Assembly: GCF_009389715.1 (NCBI RefSeq)
Contig: NC_052407.1
Coordinates: forward strand, 8,528,475-8,592,474
DNA: 64,000 nucleotides
Reading direction: 5' to 3'
Source: Phoenix dactylifera
Taxonomy: Eukaryota > Streptophyta > Magnoliopsida > Arecales > Arecaceae
Position 1 is the stretch's first letter. Each line of letters begins with the position of its first letter. Below are positions 24,401-36,930 of the stretch, piece by piece. A model generated the notes under the pieces. That model was not told the origin of the DNA. It saw only the letters and a program-made list of their open reading frames with translations, and ran no database searches. Made by a program: the position numbers and the translations under genes.

Positions 24401-27400
24401 CAGTTTTTTCCTATCTCCAGAAGATATTAAGAATATTTTGTCTGCCCTACACCCGCGTGGTAAAGTTTCAGCAAATAATTTTAAGCTCAATGGCCATCTT
24501 TCTTGAAGCACTCTCTAGCCCTTTCTGTCCTAATCGCTATTCCCATCAACATCTTGGTTTAACTAAGAAGGTGGATTTTTATAGCGATTTTTGGTTTCAT
24601 CATGTGTAGCTTTTCTGAGTGGTACGAGATTAAATTTGGCCATGATGAGGAACTATATTATGCACATCTTTAGGTTCTATTAAGTAATTTGCTAGTCTTA
24701 TCTGCTTCATAATAAATCTGAAGTATGAGAAGATGAGTACTGATTTTTGGAAGCAACTAACAGGAAGCAATCTTATTGGTTACTCGGTTCTTGAATTTAG
24801 AACTTGGAATACAGGAAATTCAATGGTAAATTATGCTTCAAACTAGCATGGACTACATACTTGTTGGGGAAAATTAATGGGAAGTTATGCTTCGAGTTGT
24901 CTTCAGAGCATCCCATTGTGGACTTTGTGTTGCATTCTTTATGTAGAAGAAGGTTGAGTCCAAACATTAGTGTATATATTATGCTTACAACTTAGAAGGC
25001 AAAGCCCAAATATTAATAGAACTAAGCAAATTTGCAACAAATAAAATCTTTATAATAAACATCTTACTGCAACAATTCTAATGAAGATTTCAACCATATA
25101 TAACCAAACAATGTCGAGTTCTCAACTCTGTTTTTGCAAAAATACTTGAGCATCATACAAACAGCCTAGTATTATCAAAATCATATATTTAGCCTACAAA
25201 TATAGACTCGCAGAATATCAATGCTTTTGGATCAGTGTTTCATGCACTCTTTCGCAAAAAGACTTTATCGTACATAAGATAGGTTTCTTAACTGGCTTAT
25301 TTTACAATGGCTTTTACAGATTTTAGTAATAAGCTGCAGTCCATTCTTTGTACAAGAATAATTCCACTGTTCCTCTAGCCCAACCATATTCAAGTTGTCT
25401 TTCACTGCAATCTGAGTTCCTATACATAATCCTTCTCAGTATCAATTGCATAATCAGGAATGAGGATTTCTTCGAGACTCCTGTTATCATCTTAAAACCT
25501 GCATCTCCCTTCAGCAAGAAAAATGTGTATAATTTGGCTCCCCTTTTGTGCTGGTTGTCATCATTATCACCTCCAAACTTTTCTGTACTAGCTTGATCTT
25601 GGGATCTAGCAAAAGTTTTACAAGATAACCATGGTGTTAGATCCATTAAAACTTGAAACAGAATTTATAGGGGAAAAAACTTAAAATTTTGAGCATCAAA
25701 TAGGGAGAAAGTTATGGATGAACACGATCTGATCCAAATGAAGTATAGTTCTCTTTTTGATATCTCATAAGTATTAACATTTAAAGGTCCAAACTACCCA
25801 TCAAGGTTTTTTTCTTTTCTTTTCCTTTTTCTTTTTCTTGTAGCAGCCAACAGGGTTGGTAGATGTTAGAGAGAGAGGGCTGGGGGGGGGGGGGGGATGA
25901 CGGGGCTCCTAAGCCACACATCAGGGCAGTCGCAGGCGGTGGGGAGAAAGAGAGTGAGGTCAGTCAATCTTCCATGCAGACTGTGAGTGAGGTCTAGAGC
26001 AGCTATGGAGATGGTTGTCCTTGCCACTATGGGAGAAAGAGGACAGCAGCAATGGAGATGGTTGTCCCTGCTGCTCTAGGAGGGTAAAAGGTAAAGTCAA
26101 TAACTGATGGCCAAAAGATTACTTTTAAAAAGTATGTGTTGAAAGTCAAAACCACTTCACTAGTTTTTGACAGTGTTTTGCATGGATCTCAAGATTGATG
26201 AATGGCTATCAACTTGTTAACTCCTCAACTAGGGAGTACATATAAAGTGTGTAGTCTGTGTCATATATAATGTATGTATGTATATATGTAAAATGGAGGG
26301 GCATAGCCCACCACAGTGTACTTTGGTTGTTGACACCTTCCCACTGTCCCAGCTAAGGCCTTCTCATTTGTGGAGTTAGGATGGTTTTGTATATTGTTCT
26401 CAGGGCTTCTTATTTATGAGACCCTTAGAAAATGATGCCAGTCCCCATCCTTATCTGGTTATGCACTGACTGAAAGCTCTGCTTAGATTTATGTTGCTCT
26501 TTTGTTTGAATTCTCTAATTCTTTTTGTCAATAATAACTACCTTACAATCCCTATCCTTTGTAAACTTAGGTTGCAATTCATAGTATATAATATTTTATG
26601 GCCTTCGAATTTATTTGTCTCTCCTCTTACATAGGAGCTTTCTGTTCATTTTATTGTTGCAGATAATGAATCAGTTAGCTGAAGGAATTCTATTTAAGTT
26701 TAAATAGAATTGATCTTATGAATGAGCAACGATCTGTTCTTCAAAATATGTCTGAAATAAAAAAACTAACAAGAAAAGGTATTAAAGATCAAGATGCAAA
26801 CTTGTACAAGTCCTTTGCAAAAGCCAAATACTTGCTTGTGTGAACTGATATTAAGAATTGGAGAGGATTTTACTCATCTCTGGAGTGGAGAAGTTGCATG
26901 ATTATCAAGGTGTAATCCACTGCTGATGAACTATATTTTGATGTGTTCATTTGGGAAGCCTTGTCCTAGGGGTATTAGTGGGTCTATGGAAAAACTTGTT
27001 GACATGTCCACTCAGTTTGGTTTCTCTAGCTAAAATTCTTTGAAGTTTCTTTGGAGTTTTTGGCTCATGATGCATTGAAAGAACTTGTTGTTTTAGAGGT
27101 AATTAGGTACCTATCCTGATTATTGTTTCTTCTCTGTCATCTCTTTGGCTGAGTTTTGCATGGAATAACTGTGCCAAGTGCTCTCTCTCCGCGCCCTATA
27201 TACAAGTGAAAAAGTGGGAACACTACCTTTTGAGTTCAAACCTGGAAATTCTTCCCCAGCCAAGTTTTATTTATAATGTCCTCTTGGAAATAAGTTCATA
27301 ACTTGAATTCACATGTCAGTCTGTTGGATTTGCAGGGATACTTTGGAATATCTCATCAACAGGCCCCGGCACAGGTCACATCTCAGGCTGTAGAGTCTCA

Positions 27401-28941
27401 TTCTTACGTGCATGTCCAAGCAGAATATCCATCTCTCTCAGCAGCATCAACCTCCTTGACAGTGCCCCCTGATTCTTCGATTACTATGTTATCGCTCAAA
27501 CAGATGCCACCTCTATCATTGGATGCAAATAATACAATGAACAAATCTGCAGATGGTTCCCATGCCGATCATAAACCTCAACCTGCTGCTCTCACTGTTG
27601 ACAAACCTGCTGATGATGGCTACAACTGGCGAAAATATGGGCAAAAGCAGGTGAAGGGAGGTGAATATCCTAGAAGCTACTACAAATGTACCCGTCCAAA
27701 CTGCCCGGTAAAGAAAAAAGTCGAACGCTCTCTCGAGGGCCAAGTAACAGAGATAATTTATAAGGGCCAGCACAATCATCTGCGGCCCTCTCAAAATAGG
27801 CGCAGCAGATGCAATGAGTTAAATGGGAGTTTCGATTTTCCCACGAATCCTGAAACAGGCACTGCAAATTTCAGCAGATCAACCGAGACTATGTCCAAAA
27901 GAGATCGAGATTCCAGCCATTGGACACCTGAGCAGTTGTCCGATTCCGGTGAAGACGAAGAAGGTGATGGTGAACCAGGGACAGATGAAGGGAGTGATAC
28001 CGAGCAAGATCCAAAAAGAAGGTCATGTTTTATTTGTTATTGTCTTTTTCAAGAATGGTAGTGGGAGCATCCCTGCACCAACTTCAGTTTTTCCAGAGCC
28101 AAACACTTGGGAACCACCTCTCATGGTTTGAACCCAGAACTTCCTCCCAGATGGAGGAGTGATGCAACCACTGGGACATAGTTTGCTGAAAGTTCGTATA
28201 AGCGTATTACTTATGCTTGCATTGCACCCCGCATTCTGAAAAATTTTGGTTCTGATTGGGCAGGACTATGGACACCAGGGTGATGGAATCAACTTCACAC
28301 AGGACAGTAACAGAACCAAGGATTATTGTGCAAACAACAAGTGAAGTTGATCTTTTGGATGACGGGTATCGGTGGCGCAAATATGGACAGAAGGTGGTCA
28401 AAGGAAATCCTCATCCAAGGTTGTGCATCCTGTCTGACTTGTATGCTGTACCTGCTTGCACTGGGAGTAGGTTACAATTCTATTATGTCGGGATATTCAT
28501 CGGACGAATATAGACTTTATTGGGAGATGATAACAAAATTTCCAAGCACGTTCATGATTTTCGTTTACAATTTATACGTGAATGTTTGATCTTTTTAAAA
28601 ATATATATATATATACAACTGATAGTTCTATTGAAATCTGCAGGAGTTATTACAGGTGCACCAGTGCGGGATGCAGCGTGCGGAAGCACATTGAAAGGGC
28701 TTCAACGGAGCCTAAAGCTGTTATAACAACATACGAGGGGAAGCACAACCATCATGTACCAGCAGCTAGAAACAGCAGCCATGCCACAACGAATGCTGGT
28801 GCTGCTACCAGCAGTATACAACCAAAAGCACAAAATGCCAATTCCAGCAACCAGCCCTCCATTCATGGAATAGAATTTATAAACAACGTCGCACGGCCAG
28901 TTGCAGTTCATGCGCTGAAAAAAGAGCATGATGTTGCTTAG
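21416..28941 (+). CDS. Group I WRKY transcription factor (SUSIBA2-like), 4 exons
   Basis: A nuclear DNA-binding protein of the two-WRKY-domain class that binds W-boxes (TTGACC/T). Exons: 21416-21691, 27336-28021, 28264-28419, 28644-28941; phases close, giving 471 residues from ATG 21416 and TAG at the end. Exon 1 carries [17 protein letters not shown] and an SP-rich segment ([14 protein letters not shown]) as in group I proteins. The N-terminal domain has WRKYGQK starting at residue 190 with C-X4-C and HNH zinc ligands; the C-terminal domain has WRKYGQK at about 358, split by the conserved PR intron, with [11 protein letters not shown] and HNH. An acidic linker ending DPKRR lies between them. 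The conserved residues normally preceding MTLV are encoded one frame out at 21265-21415. Intron 1 is long (5.6 kb). Exon 1 also shows local changes after DSEYR compared with the family. Confidence 0.85.
21692..27335. other. WRKY intron 1 (5.6 kb)
   Basis: No additional WRKY exon was found here. An open frame of 107 codons on the minus strand (25646-25323) resembles nothing I recognise and has no gene-like context. A homopolymer of 15 G lies at 25882-25896 and CCCT repeats occur around 24264-24285. The size suggests old insertions, but I could not delimit any element. Confidence 0.5.
25882..25896. repeat. Poly(G) run of 15
   Basis: An uninterrupted G tract follows GAGAGAGAGGGCT in the WRKY intron. 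Such runs are unstable and prone to length errors in sequencing. Confidence 0.85.
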
Positions 28942-31345
28942 ACTTTCTGTGCCTTTGAAAGTATTATTGGTGACCTGCGCGCTGAATTCATGGAAACTTC
29001 CGAATGAGTATTGGTGGATTCCGGAGTAAATGTCATGCAAACACTTTCTGCAATTATGGCAAACTACAGAAGGGCTCAGTTTAACATCAAAATGGAAGCA
29101 GGGTGAGAGAACTGATAAATTTTTTTCAGGGATGGCTTTGTACCGTAAATGGTTGTCATGTGTTTTTCTATTCTATAAGTTTATTATTTGCCACAATCCT
29201 GATGTACCTGTAGTTCTTGTGCTCTGTTCATTCTTTTTGGTGATACAGATTGTATGTTCTGGTTCCACATATAATAACACATGGATGAAGATATATGGTT
29301 CTTTTTTCTCCCCATGAACGTGGAAGTGAGCAACGAATCTTTATAATTTTCCTCTAGCGGCACTAATTGTCTTTTTTGCAAGGAAAAAAAAAAAAGGGTT
29401 GTAGCAGCCCAGCCTGATTTATTTGGGCTAAAGGGCCGCCCGAGAAGAATAGGTCCTCCGGCCGCCTCCTTGTCGGACCACACTATCATAGCCGCTAGCT
29501 GTCCTCTTTCTCTTCTGTTTTGCCGAGGTGGAAGAAAAAAAAAGAAGAGAGAGAGAAGAAAAGAGGAGGAAGAAAGAAAGAAAGAACAAGAAGAAGAGGA
29601 GAGAGAACCATCCCACTCACTCTCTCCACGTTCTCTCTCCCTTCTCTCCACGTTCTCTCTCTACCTTCTCTTGTCTCTCCACTTTCTCTCTCTATTTTCT
29701 CTCTCTAGAATGTTCGAGGAACCTAAAGATGGGTCATGTTGACCTGGTCTACGAACCCGAGTTGATCCTATAAAGGGTCTGATTCGTCCTAGTGCACGGG
29801 CCACCTACTGGACCGATCATCTCCACCCTGTTGAATGTTTCTAAAACCTTCATTAATTAACCGTGTTAATTAACCTTGGCCCTGGTTGAGTTTATGTCCT
29901 AGGATTTATTGATTAAATCGTTCAAACCGGATCCATATGAAACTACTGAATGCCTGCTTAACTCTTCTCGTATTATTTTATTGAAGTCGTCAGTTAGAAA
30001 TTAATTTTATTGTTAGTATTTTAAATAGATCTAGTGGAGTTGCCTAGCGAAGTCTGACGGTCTAAGACGAAAGAGGTAAGCCTTGTACTTCTTACTAATT
30101 TCGAACTTGTAAGTAAGCTTTATACTCTTTATTAGTTTTTGAACTTGTAAGTAGATCTTGCGTTCCTTATGATCATATCTTCCGTGCATAAAATCTGTTT
30201 GTGGAAATATCATGCTTTTCTCAAAATTATGGATCAGCATATATGTTACGAAAAAATCGTGCTTTATTACGAAAAATAGTTCTATAAATATTTTAATAAA
30301 AATAAATTTATTATAAAATATGAATTTGATCATGTCATTTAGTGTTTTCATCTATTTATTTGTATATTTTACGAAAAAGATAAAATTTTTTTAAAGGCTC
30401 TTAAATAGTTATATATATGAACCCCTACATTGGAAAAATTGACACATAGATATTCATACAAACAGTGGCCCCGCTAACAAGTATAAACTTGGCATATAAA
30501 CATGAATCTATGTCGATTACAAATACTGGCCTTGTCACGGATCTAAGGCATGACAAATCATGCTCTGGATCTGGATGGTGACAAGAGTAGTCTACCCTTC
30601 ACTTCAAATGTCATTGCTTACTCTCTTGCAAAAATTTTTGGCCATCCTCCTTATTTTCAATAGTTGTTACATAAAAAGTGTCATGGGTAGCATGGTATCT
30701 AAATCGGATGGTAAGAGGCCTATCGATTCGGTGTTGGTATCCGAAATATTCTATATACGCCAGATTCATTTCTTCTGTGTACATCGATGTACTCAAGCCC
30801 GAGGGAATAAAATGGCACTGCTACTGCAATTATTGATGTAGAAGCTCACTCTTTTGGGACTCATGGGACCATTTTAGAATTCTACGTTCGGCTCGACCAG
30901 AGCTTTCCTATTCTATTCTATGATGCGCGAATCACATGATCTAGCGTTGGGTTTGGGTGTCCGACGTTCCAACGGCTATATTAGCCGCGATGATATCGGG
31001 GTGGGTGGGTTCGTTGAAGAATCCCACTCGTCGTGCCCTCCTTCTCCTCCCGTTTCCCGCCAATCTCGCGCGCGGGGAGGAAATCCGATGCAGGGTGACG
31101 CACCCCACATCATCACAAGTTGGAAGAAGCGATAAAAATCTCACCTTTCTATCTTTAGCCATGCCGCGATCCACCCTCCCCTCCGATTCTCCTATGTTCC
31201 CTGATCCTTTTTCCCCATCTCCCATCCATTATTTCCCCTGGGTGTGTCTTGGATCCCCTCTCCCTCTCTCGCTCTCACAATTCCCCTGTCCTCGGGCACC
31301 GGCACCCCCGGCCCTCCGCCGATGCCATTGGAGACGTAGGGCGCA
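28942..31345. other. WRKY 3' flank, LTR-derived DNA and kinase promoter
   Basis: The first about 350 bp should hold the WRKY 3' UTR. From about 29398 to 30560 the sequence looks like part of a Gypsy-type LTR (see that entry). The last 400 bp, turning GC-rich after 30920, should hold the promoter and 5' UTR of the kinase gene; GATAAAAAT at about 31131 is a weak TATA-like candidate. Confidence 0.45.
29398..30560 (+). mobile_element. Probable Gypsy-type LTR fragment
   Basis: The segment starts TTGTAGCAGCCCAGCC, carries a long GA/CT-rich stretch (29528-29710) and continues with mixed-complexity sequence ending near CTTGTCACGGATCTAAGG, resembling long LTRs of plant Gypsy elements. It includes an imperfect tandem duplication at about 30077-30151 (two units ending GAACTTGTAAGTA). 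There are no protein domains, no second LTR and no primer-binding site, and the boundaries are uncertain. Confidence 0.33.
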
Positions 31346-34300
31346 ATGGGCTGCGTGGCGTCGAAGAATGCGGCCGCCGTGACGCCGGTCGTTGACTTGG
31401 CCGGCGTTTCGGGAAGTCTGGAAGCGTCGTCGTCGCTGTTCAACCGCCCGAAGCTCGGGAGCTACGAGTTTGGGGACCGCAGCGAGTCCGGGGAGTCGGG
31501 GAAGATCGGCAGCGCCAGCAATTCAATGATCTTTCGGCTGGGGAATCTGCATCGCTGCATCGAGGGAGAGCAGGCCGCTGCCGGCTGGCCTGCCTGGCTC
31601 ACCGCTGTTGCTGGAGAAGCCATTCAGGGATGGGTGCCTCTTAAAGCCGAGTCCTTTGAGAGAATGGACAAGGTAATGAACAGAGTTTATGGCAAGCAGT
31701 CTGTTTAGTTATCCCAATTGCATGCTGAATCACAAGATTCCTCATGCAAGCATTGAAGATTTAGGAAAATTTTGAATGGGCCGCCATATCAATCCATGAA
31801 TGAATTCTATGATTGAATGATGCATCATAGTTTATGACAAAGTTCTCCGCATTCTTAGCTCTTTTGCTTCAGCGTTTCTTGGATGTTTTCAGCTGTCCGA
31901 TGTTCTATTATGGCCTCAACATTGATGTTCGGCAGCCGAGAAAAAAAAATGCTTGTGATCAATGGGAGGATAGCACTTTATGTTTTTGTCATTCTAATTC
32001 GTTGTTATAAATTTGCATGTTTTATCATAAAATAGTTATGTAAACATGGGAATCTCCTAAAACCGCTGAGGAGATCATGATATGTTCTCATATTCGGATG
32101 AGTATTTTGTTGCATGATTCTGCAATGGTTTTCCTGCTGGTGACATCCAGTGGTTCTATTTCGCATTCACGCATTCTGTTTTTGCTTCCTTGCATGACTG
32201 TTACTGACTAGATCTTATTCCCCATGTCAACTGCGTTCGAAGATTGGACAAGGTACCTACAGCAGTGTGTTCAGAGCACGCGAACTCGACACAGGAAAGA
32301 TTGTTGCATTGAAGAGGGTCCGGTTCGACGTTTACGAGCCTGAGAGTGTTAGGTTTATGGCACGCGAGATACAGATCCTCCGCAGGCTCGACCATCCCAA
32401 TATTGCCAAATTGGAGGGACTGATTACATCTCGACTGTCATCTAGTATCTATCTTGTTTTTGACTATATGGAGCATGATCTTGCCGGGTTGTTGTCTGCT
32501 CCTGACATCAATTTCAGTGAGCCACAGGTTTGTCCACATTCTCGACGAGTTCTATAAAGTGAAGAATTGGAATAAGAAATTCTGAGCAGTTGAATACTTT
32601 CCTGTGCATATGCATTGTAGATCAAATGCTACATGCGACAATTACTATCTGGACTCGAACATTGCCACTCACGCGGCATCATGCATCGTGACATCAAGTG
32701 TGCAAACCTTCTGATTAATAATGAGGGGATCCTGAAAATTGCCGACTTTGGTCTGGCAAACTTCTTCAGTGCCGGGCAAATACAACCACTGACTAGCCGC
32801 GTCGTCACGCTATGGTATCGCCCGCCTGAACTTCTTCTGGGTTCAACAGACTATGAAGCATCTGTGGATCTGTGGAGTGTTGGTTGTGTTTTTGCAGAAG
32901 TGTTTCTTAGGAAGCCTATCTTCCAAGGAAGAACTGAGGTAATCATCCTATGTATACCTTGTGCATATTTCCTGTATTTGTTTTTTTTAAATGCAAAAGA
33001 TTATCTTGCTACTTCTAGGAACAAGACAAGTGCACAGATCAGCCATGATGATGACAGAACCATGACATTTCTGCCCCTTTTCTTTCTTTTTTCCTTTAAC
33101 TTATAACGTAGATTCAATTCACTAAAACATAAAAAGGTAAAAAAAAAGTAAATCACTAGAAGCGAGAAGAAACCAGAAAACAATATATTGTGGGAAAAAG
33201 ATGATACAAATCCTTTCCTTTCTCTGTAGTAAATGATAGGCAACTCAACATGCAAATCTCGAATTCTTTCCAGCATTTTCACTCTAAAAATTTCATGCTG
33301 TAGTTTCTTTAAGGGTCTCGACTGTGGAATGCATTAGGATTTGGCTACAGATCAATTTAATGGGATACAATTCAAGAAAACAAACCAGCACTGAATTGCA
33401 GCTATAGCCATGGCTGATCGGTAGAATACCTGAATGATATCAATTAAAATGGGTGCATATCTGACTTTAACAATATTCACATGAAATCGAACATATGAGG
33501 AGAATTGTTCAAAAATTTTACAACTCAGGAATGTATATATATGCTTGTACTATTAACCACAGGAAATAGTTTCAGAATTGTACTGTGGACACTGCACAGC
33601 ATATTTGCATCTCCGATTCTTAAAAATGAAGCACCAGCCATCTAGCAACGCAGTGGAATACATACAATTGACAGTCATCAAAACTATTTTTTACGTATAT
33701 TGTGGTAACATTTCTTTAATCTAACAATCTATAGATTAAAAATATATTCTCTCATACTCAAGTTTGCACTATGGTAAGTTATGAAGTCTCATTATTTTTC
33801 TTTTACTTTCAGGTTGAACAAATACATAAGATATTTAAGCTATGTGGTTCTCCACCAGAAGAATTTTGGAAGAAGTCCAAGTTGCCCCATGCAACACTTT
33901 TTAAACCGCAGCAACCTTATGGTAGTTGCCTCCGAGAGACACTTAAACGTTTACCAGAAAATGCCTTTAACTTATTAGAAACTTTCCTCTCTGTTGAACC
34001 ATATAGGCGCGGTACAGCCTCGACCGCTCTTGCATCTGAGGTAGCTTTATATAAAGGAATTCATCTCTCATTATGTTTACATATTTCATTTATAATGCTT
34101 CTTCTTTTCTTGTGTTGTTTTAGACAAAGTGGCATACGGTTGTCTAATCTAATTGCAGTGATGCCTGCTTGCTTTTTTCAATTTTTTATAAAATATCTCT
34201 GAGCAGTAGCTTTTGGGTTGAAAAAGAATGAAACTTAATGCGATTATTTTACCAAAAAGATATGGAACTGTAAATTACAGAAGAGGATACAAAGAATCAC

Positions 34301-36893
34301 AGAAGAACCAAAAAATGAACGATCCAAAAATAGCACATATTTTTACCTTCCTCTCCCAACAGGAATCCGGATTGATGGAAGAAGGAACCTATATCCAAAA
34401 TTTCGATGGTTGTGCTCTGTTATATAACTTTGATTTTTGTACATTTCCCCAAACAACTCAAGCATCACAGAAGGTACTCCAAAATTCCAAACAACTCAAG
34501 CATGACAATAGATGTTACCATCAGTTCTAGACACTGATTTTGGCTGCTCCAAATTATTTCTGGTCGAGAAGACTATCACTAGTCATGGTCTCTACCAACC
34601 TGGTTAGCAAACAGAATCCTACTTTGATGGTTTGTTATGTCTATTGCTAGCTGACCTCTATGACACTGTGAGATGCTTTACCCTGTGCTCTCTCTCCCTC
34701 TCTCATATTTAGAATATGGTCTTTAATCTTTGAAACAAAGGCATCCAGGAGTACTAGACTTTCAAGACCTTTATCAGTTCTAGGAGAACCTGTTATTGCT
34801 CCAAATGTAGTCAGTAGCCCAAGTTCTGGAGTATTATAAGTTCAGCATATGACCATCTAGGATAATTGGAGCATTTTGGCCCTAGAAGACTTGCTTAAGC
34901 TATAATGTTCTGTCTTTTACTGCTTTTATCTATCACAAGAAATCATGTCAATATGACAGTAATGTTTGCGACGGCTTGTCTGAGATTTTTTTTTTCTTCT
35001 TAACCTGGTTTTCTATCATAACTACTTCCGATATGAAATATTTGGGGATCATGTTGGTATGTCAGGTTGCAATTCTATTTGATGTTCTTTTTTTCCTCAT
35101 TCATGTTCAGTATTTCAAGTCAAAGCCATATGCATGTGCTCCGTCAAGCTCGCCAAAATACCCACCTAACAAGGAGATTGATGCAAAAGCCCGTGAGGAC
35201 GTACTCAGGTAAGCTTTCACAATCTTCATTACTTCACACTTCCAACTTCCAAGATAAGAAAAAAATCCTTTCAGAGGAAGAAAAAAAAGAAGAGGAAGCT
35301 AATTTCTAGAAGAATGATCATCAACTGTTCTCGTATTTGCTGTGTTAGTTGGTCAGGTTCACGCATTGCAAGTAAATTCAGTTTGTGGATGTTGAACCTT
35401 AGAAAGTTGGATACCAATGGAAGTTTAACATCATATGCATAATGCATCTACGATCCTATCCAAATATAAATTTGGTTTACAATATTTTGCTCCCATAATT
35501 TCCAAACCAGAACTTTCTCTTGCTCTTTCTATATCAAACAATTAAGCGAATGTAACAACCCAGGACCTCACCCAAAATGGCTAGCCGGAAGGTATTATTT
35601 GGGTTCCTTGATCCTGTATAAGTACCCAAGATTTACCCAGCAAATAACCGATATGGGACTAAACACACGTCCGCACAGGTCCTCGCATATAAAAAGGAGT
35701 ATGGATTGGATGGTTGGTGCGTTGGTTTGATGGGGATGAGGTAACAGGTTCGATTCCCCATTCCCTCCTTTTTTATGTGAGGAACCGTGCGGGCGTGTAT
35801 TTAGTCCCACATCGGTTATTCGCTAGGTAGATCTTGGGTACTTATATAGGATCAAGGAACCCAAACAATACCTTCCGGCTAGCCATTTTGGGTGAGATCC
35901 TGTGTTGTTACAAATGGTATCACAGCGGACCCGGCCCATAACCTGTGGACTAGGGGACACTGCAGTACGGATTTATTGGGGCTGACGACGGACTGATCAT
36001 GGTGCTTGTGATTAGATTTGAATGGATTTGAACCCTTAGCCTGACGAGGACGTCAGGGCTTGAACGGGGGAAGTATGTGAGGACCCGTGCGGGCGTGTGT
36101 TTAGTCCCATATCGGTTATTTGCTGGGTAGATCTTGGGTACTTATACAGGATCAAGGAACCCAAATAATACCTTCCGGCTAGCCATTTTGGATGAGGTCC
36201 TGGGTTGTTACAAATGGTATCAGAGTGGACCTGGCCCATAACTTATGTGGACTAGGGGACACTGCAGCACGGATCCATTGGGATTGACCACGGACCGATC
36301 GTGGTGTTTGTGATTAGATTTGAATGGATTTAAACCCTTAGCCTGACGAGGACGTCAGGACTTGAACAGGGGGAGTATGTGAGGATCCGTGCGGGCGTGT
36401 GTTTAGTCCCACATCGGTTTTCGCTAGGTAGATCTTGGGTACTTATGCAGGACTAAGGAACCCAAACAATACCTTCCGGCTAGCCATTTTGGGTGAGATC
36501 CTGTGTTGTTACAGCGAACCCTAATACGAACTTGACCAAACATAAGTATTAAATCAGCTAAATTATCTGTAAATATTACAAAGCCAAACATCAGTAGTTA
36601 TTAACGTATCCAGTGACACTTAAGCCTTCTAACGCGGCCATTGTCAAAGCCAAAGCCATCTTTGTTTTGCAAATCCTTGTAAGTCAGTAAAGGAAATGTA
36701 GTTACTCATATCTGATACCATCATCAGACAATTCACTTTGTAGAGTTTTAACTGATCTTCTTTTTTTTTTTTTTAAGGAGAAGGGTCCATTGTAGGCCGT
36801 GTGGTATAGAAGCCACAAGAAAACCTTTAAGAACATATAGAACTTCACAAGAATCAAATGGGCTAAGCAGAGCAGCATCTCTCCAAAAGGTAG

Positions 36894-36930
<37 letters not shown>

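Noticed and set aside
25323-25646. 107-codon minus-strand frame in WRKY intron 1
   Set aside because: No recognised domain and no splice or promoter context; could be a transposon remnant but nothing supports that.
29470-29742. Lys/Glu-rich open frames
   Set aside because: They arise from a GA/CT-rich tract in LTR-like DNA and have no independent support.
35720-35770. Possible tRNA gene
   Set aside because: A and B box-like motifs are present but the acceptor and T stems do not pair properly; treated as tRNA-derived spacer.
35551-36513. CRISPR-like or satellite array
   Set aside because: The repeats are LTRs with primer-binding sites and purine tracts, and the window is a plant nuclear sequence.
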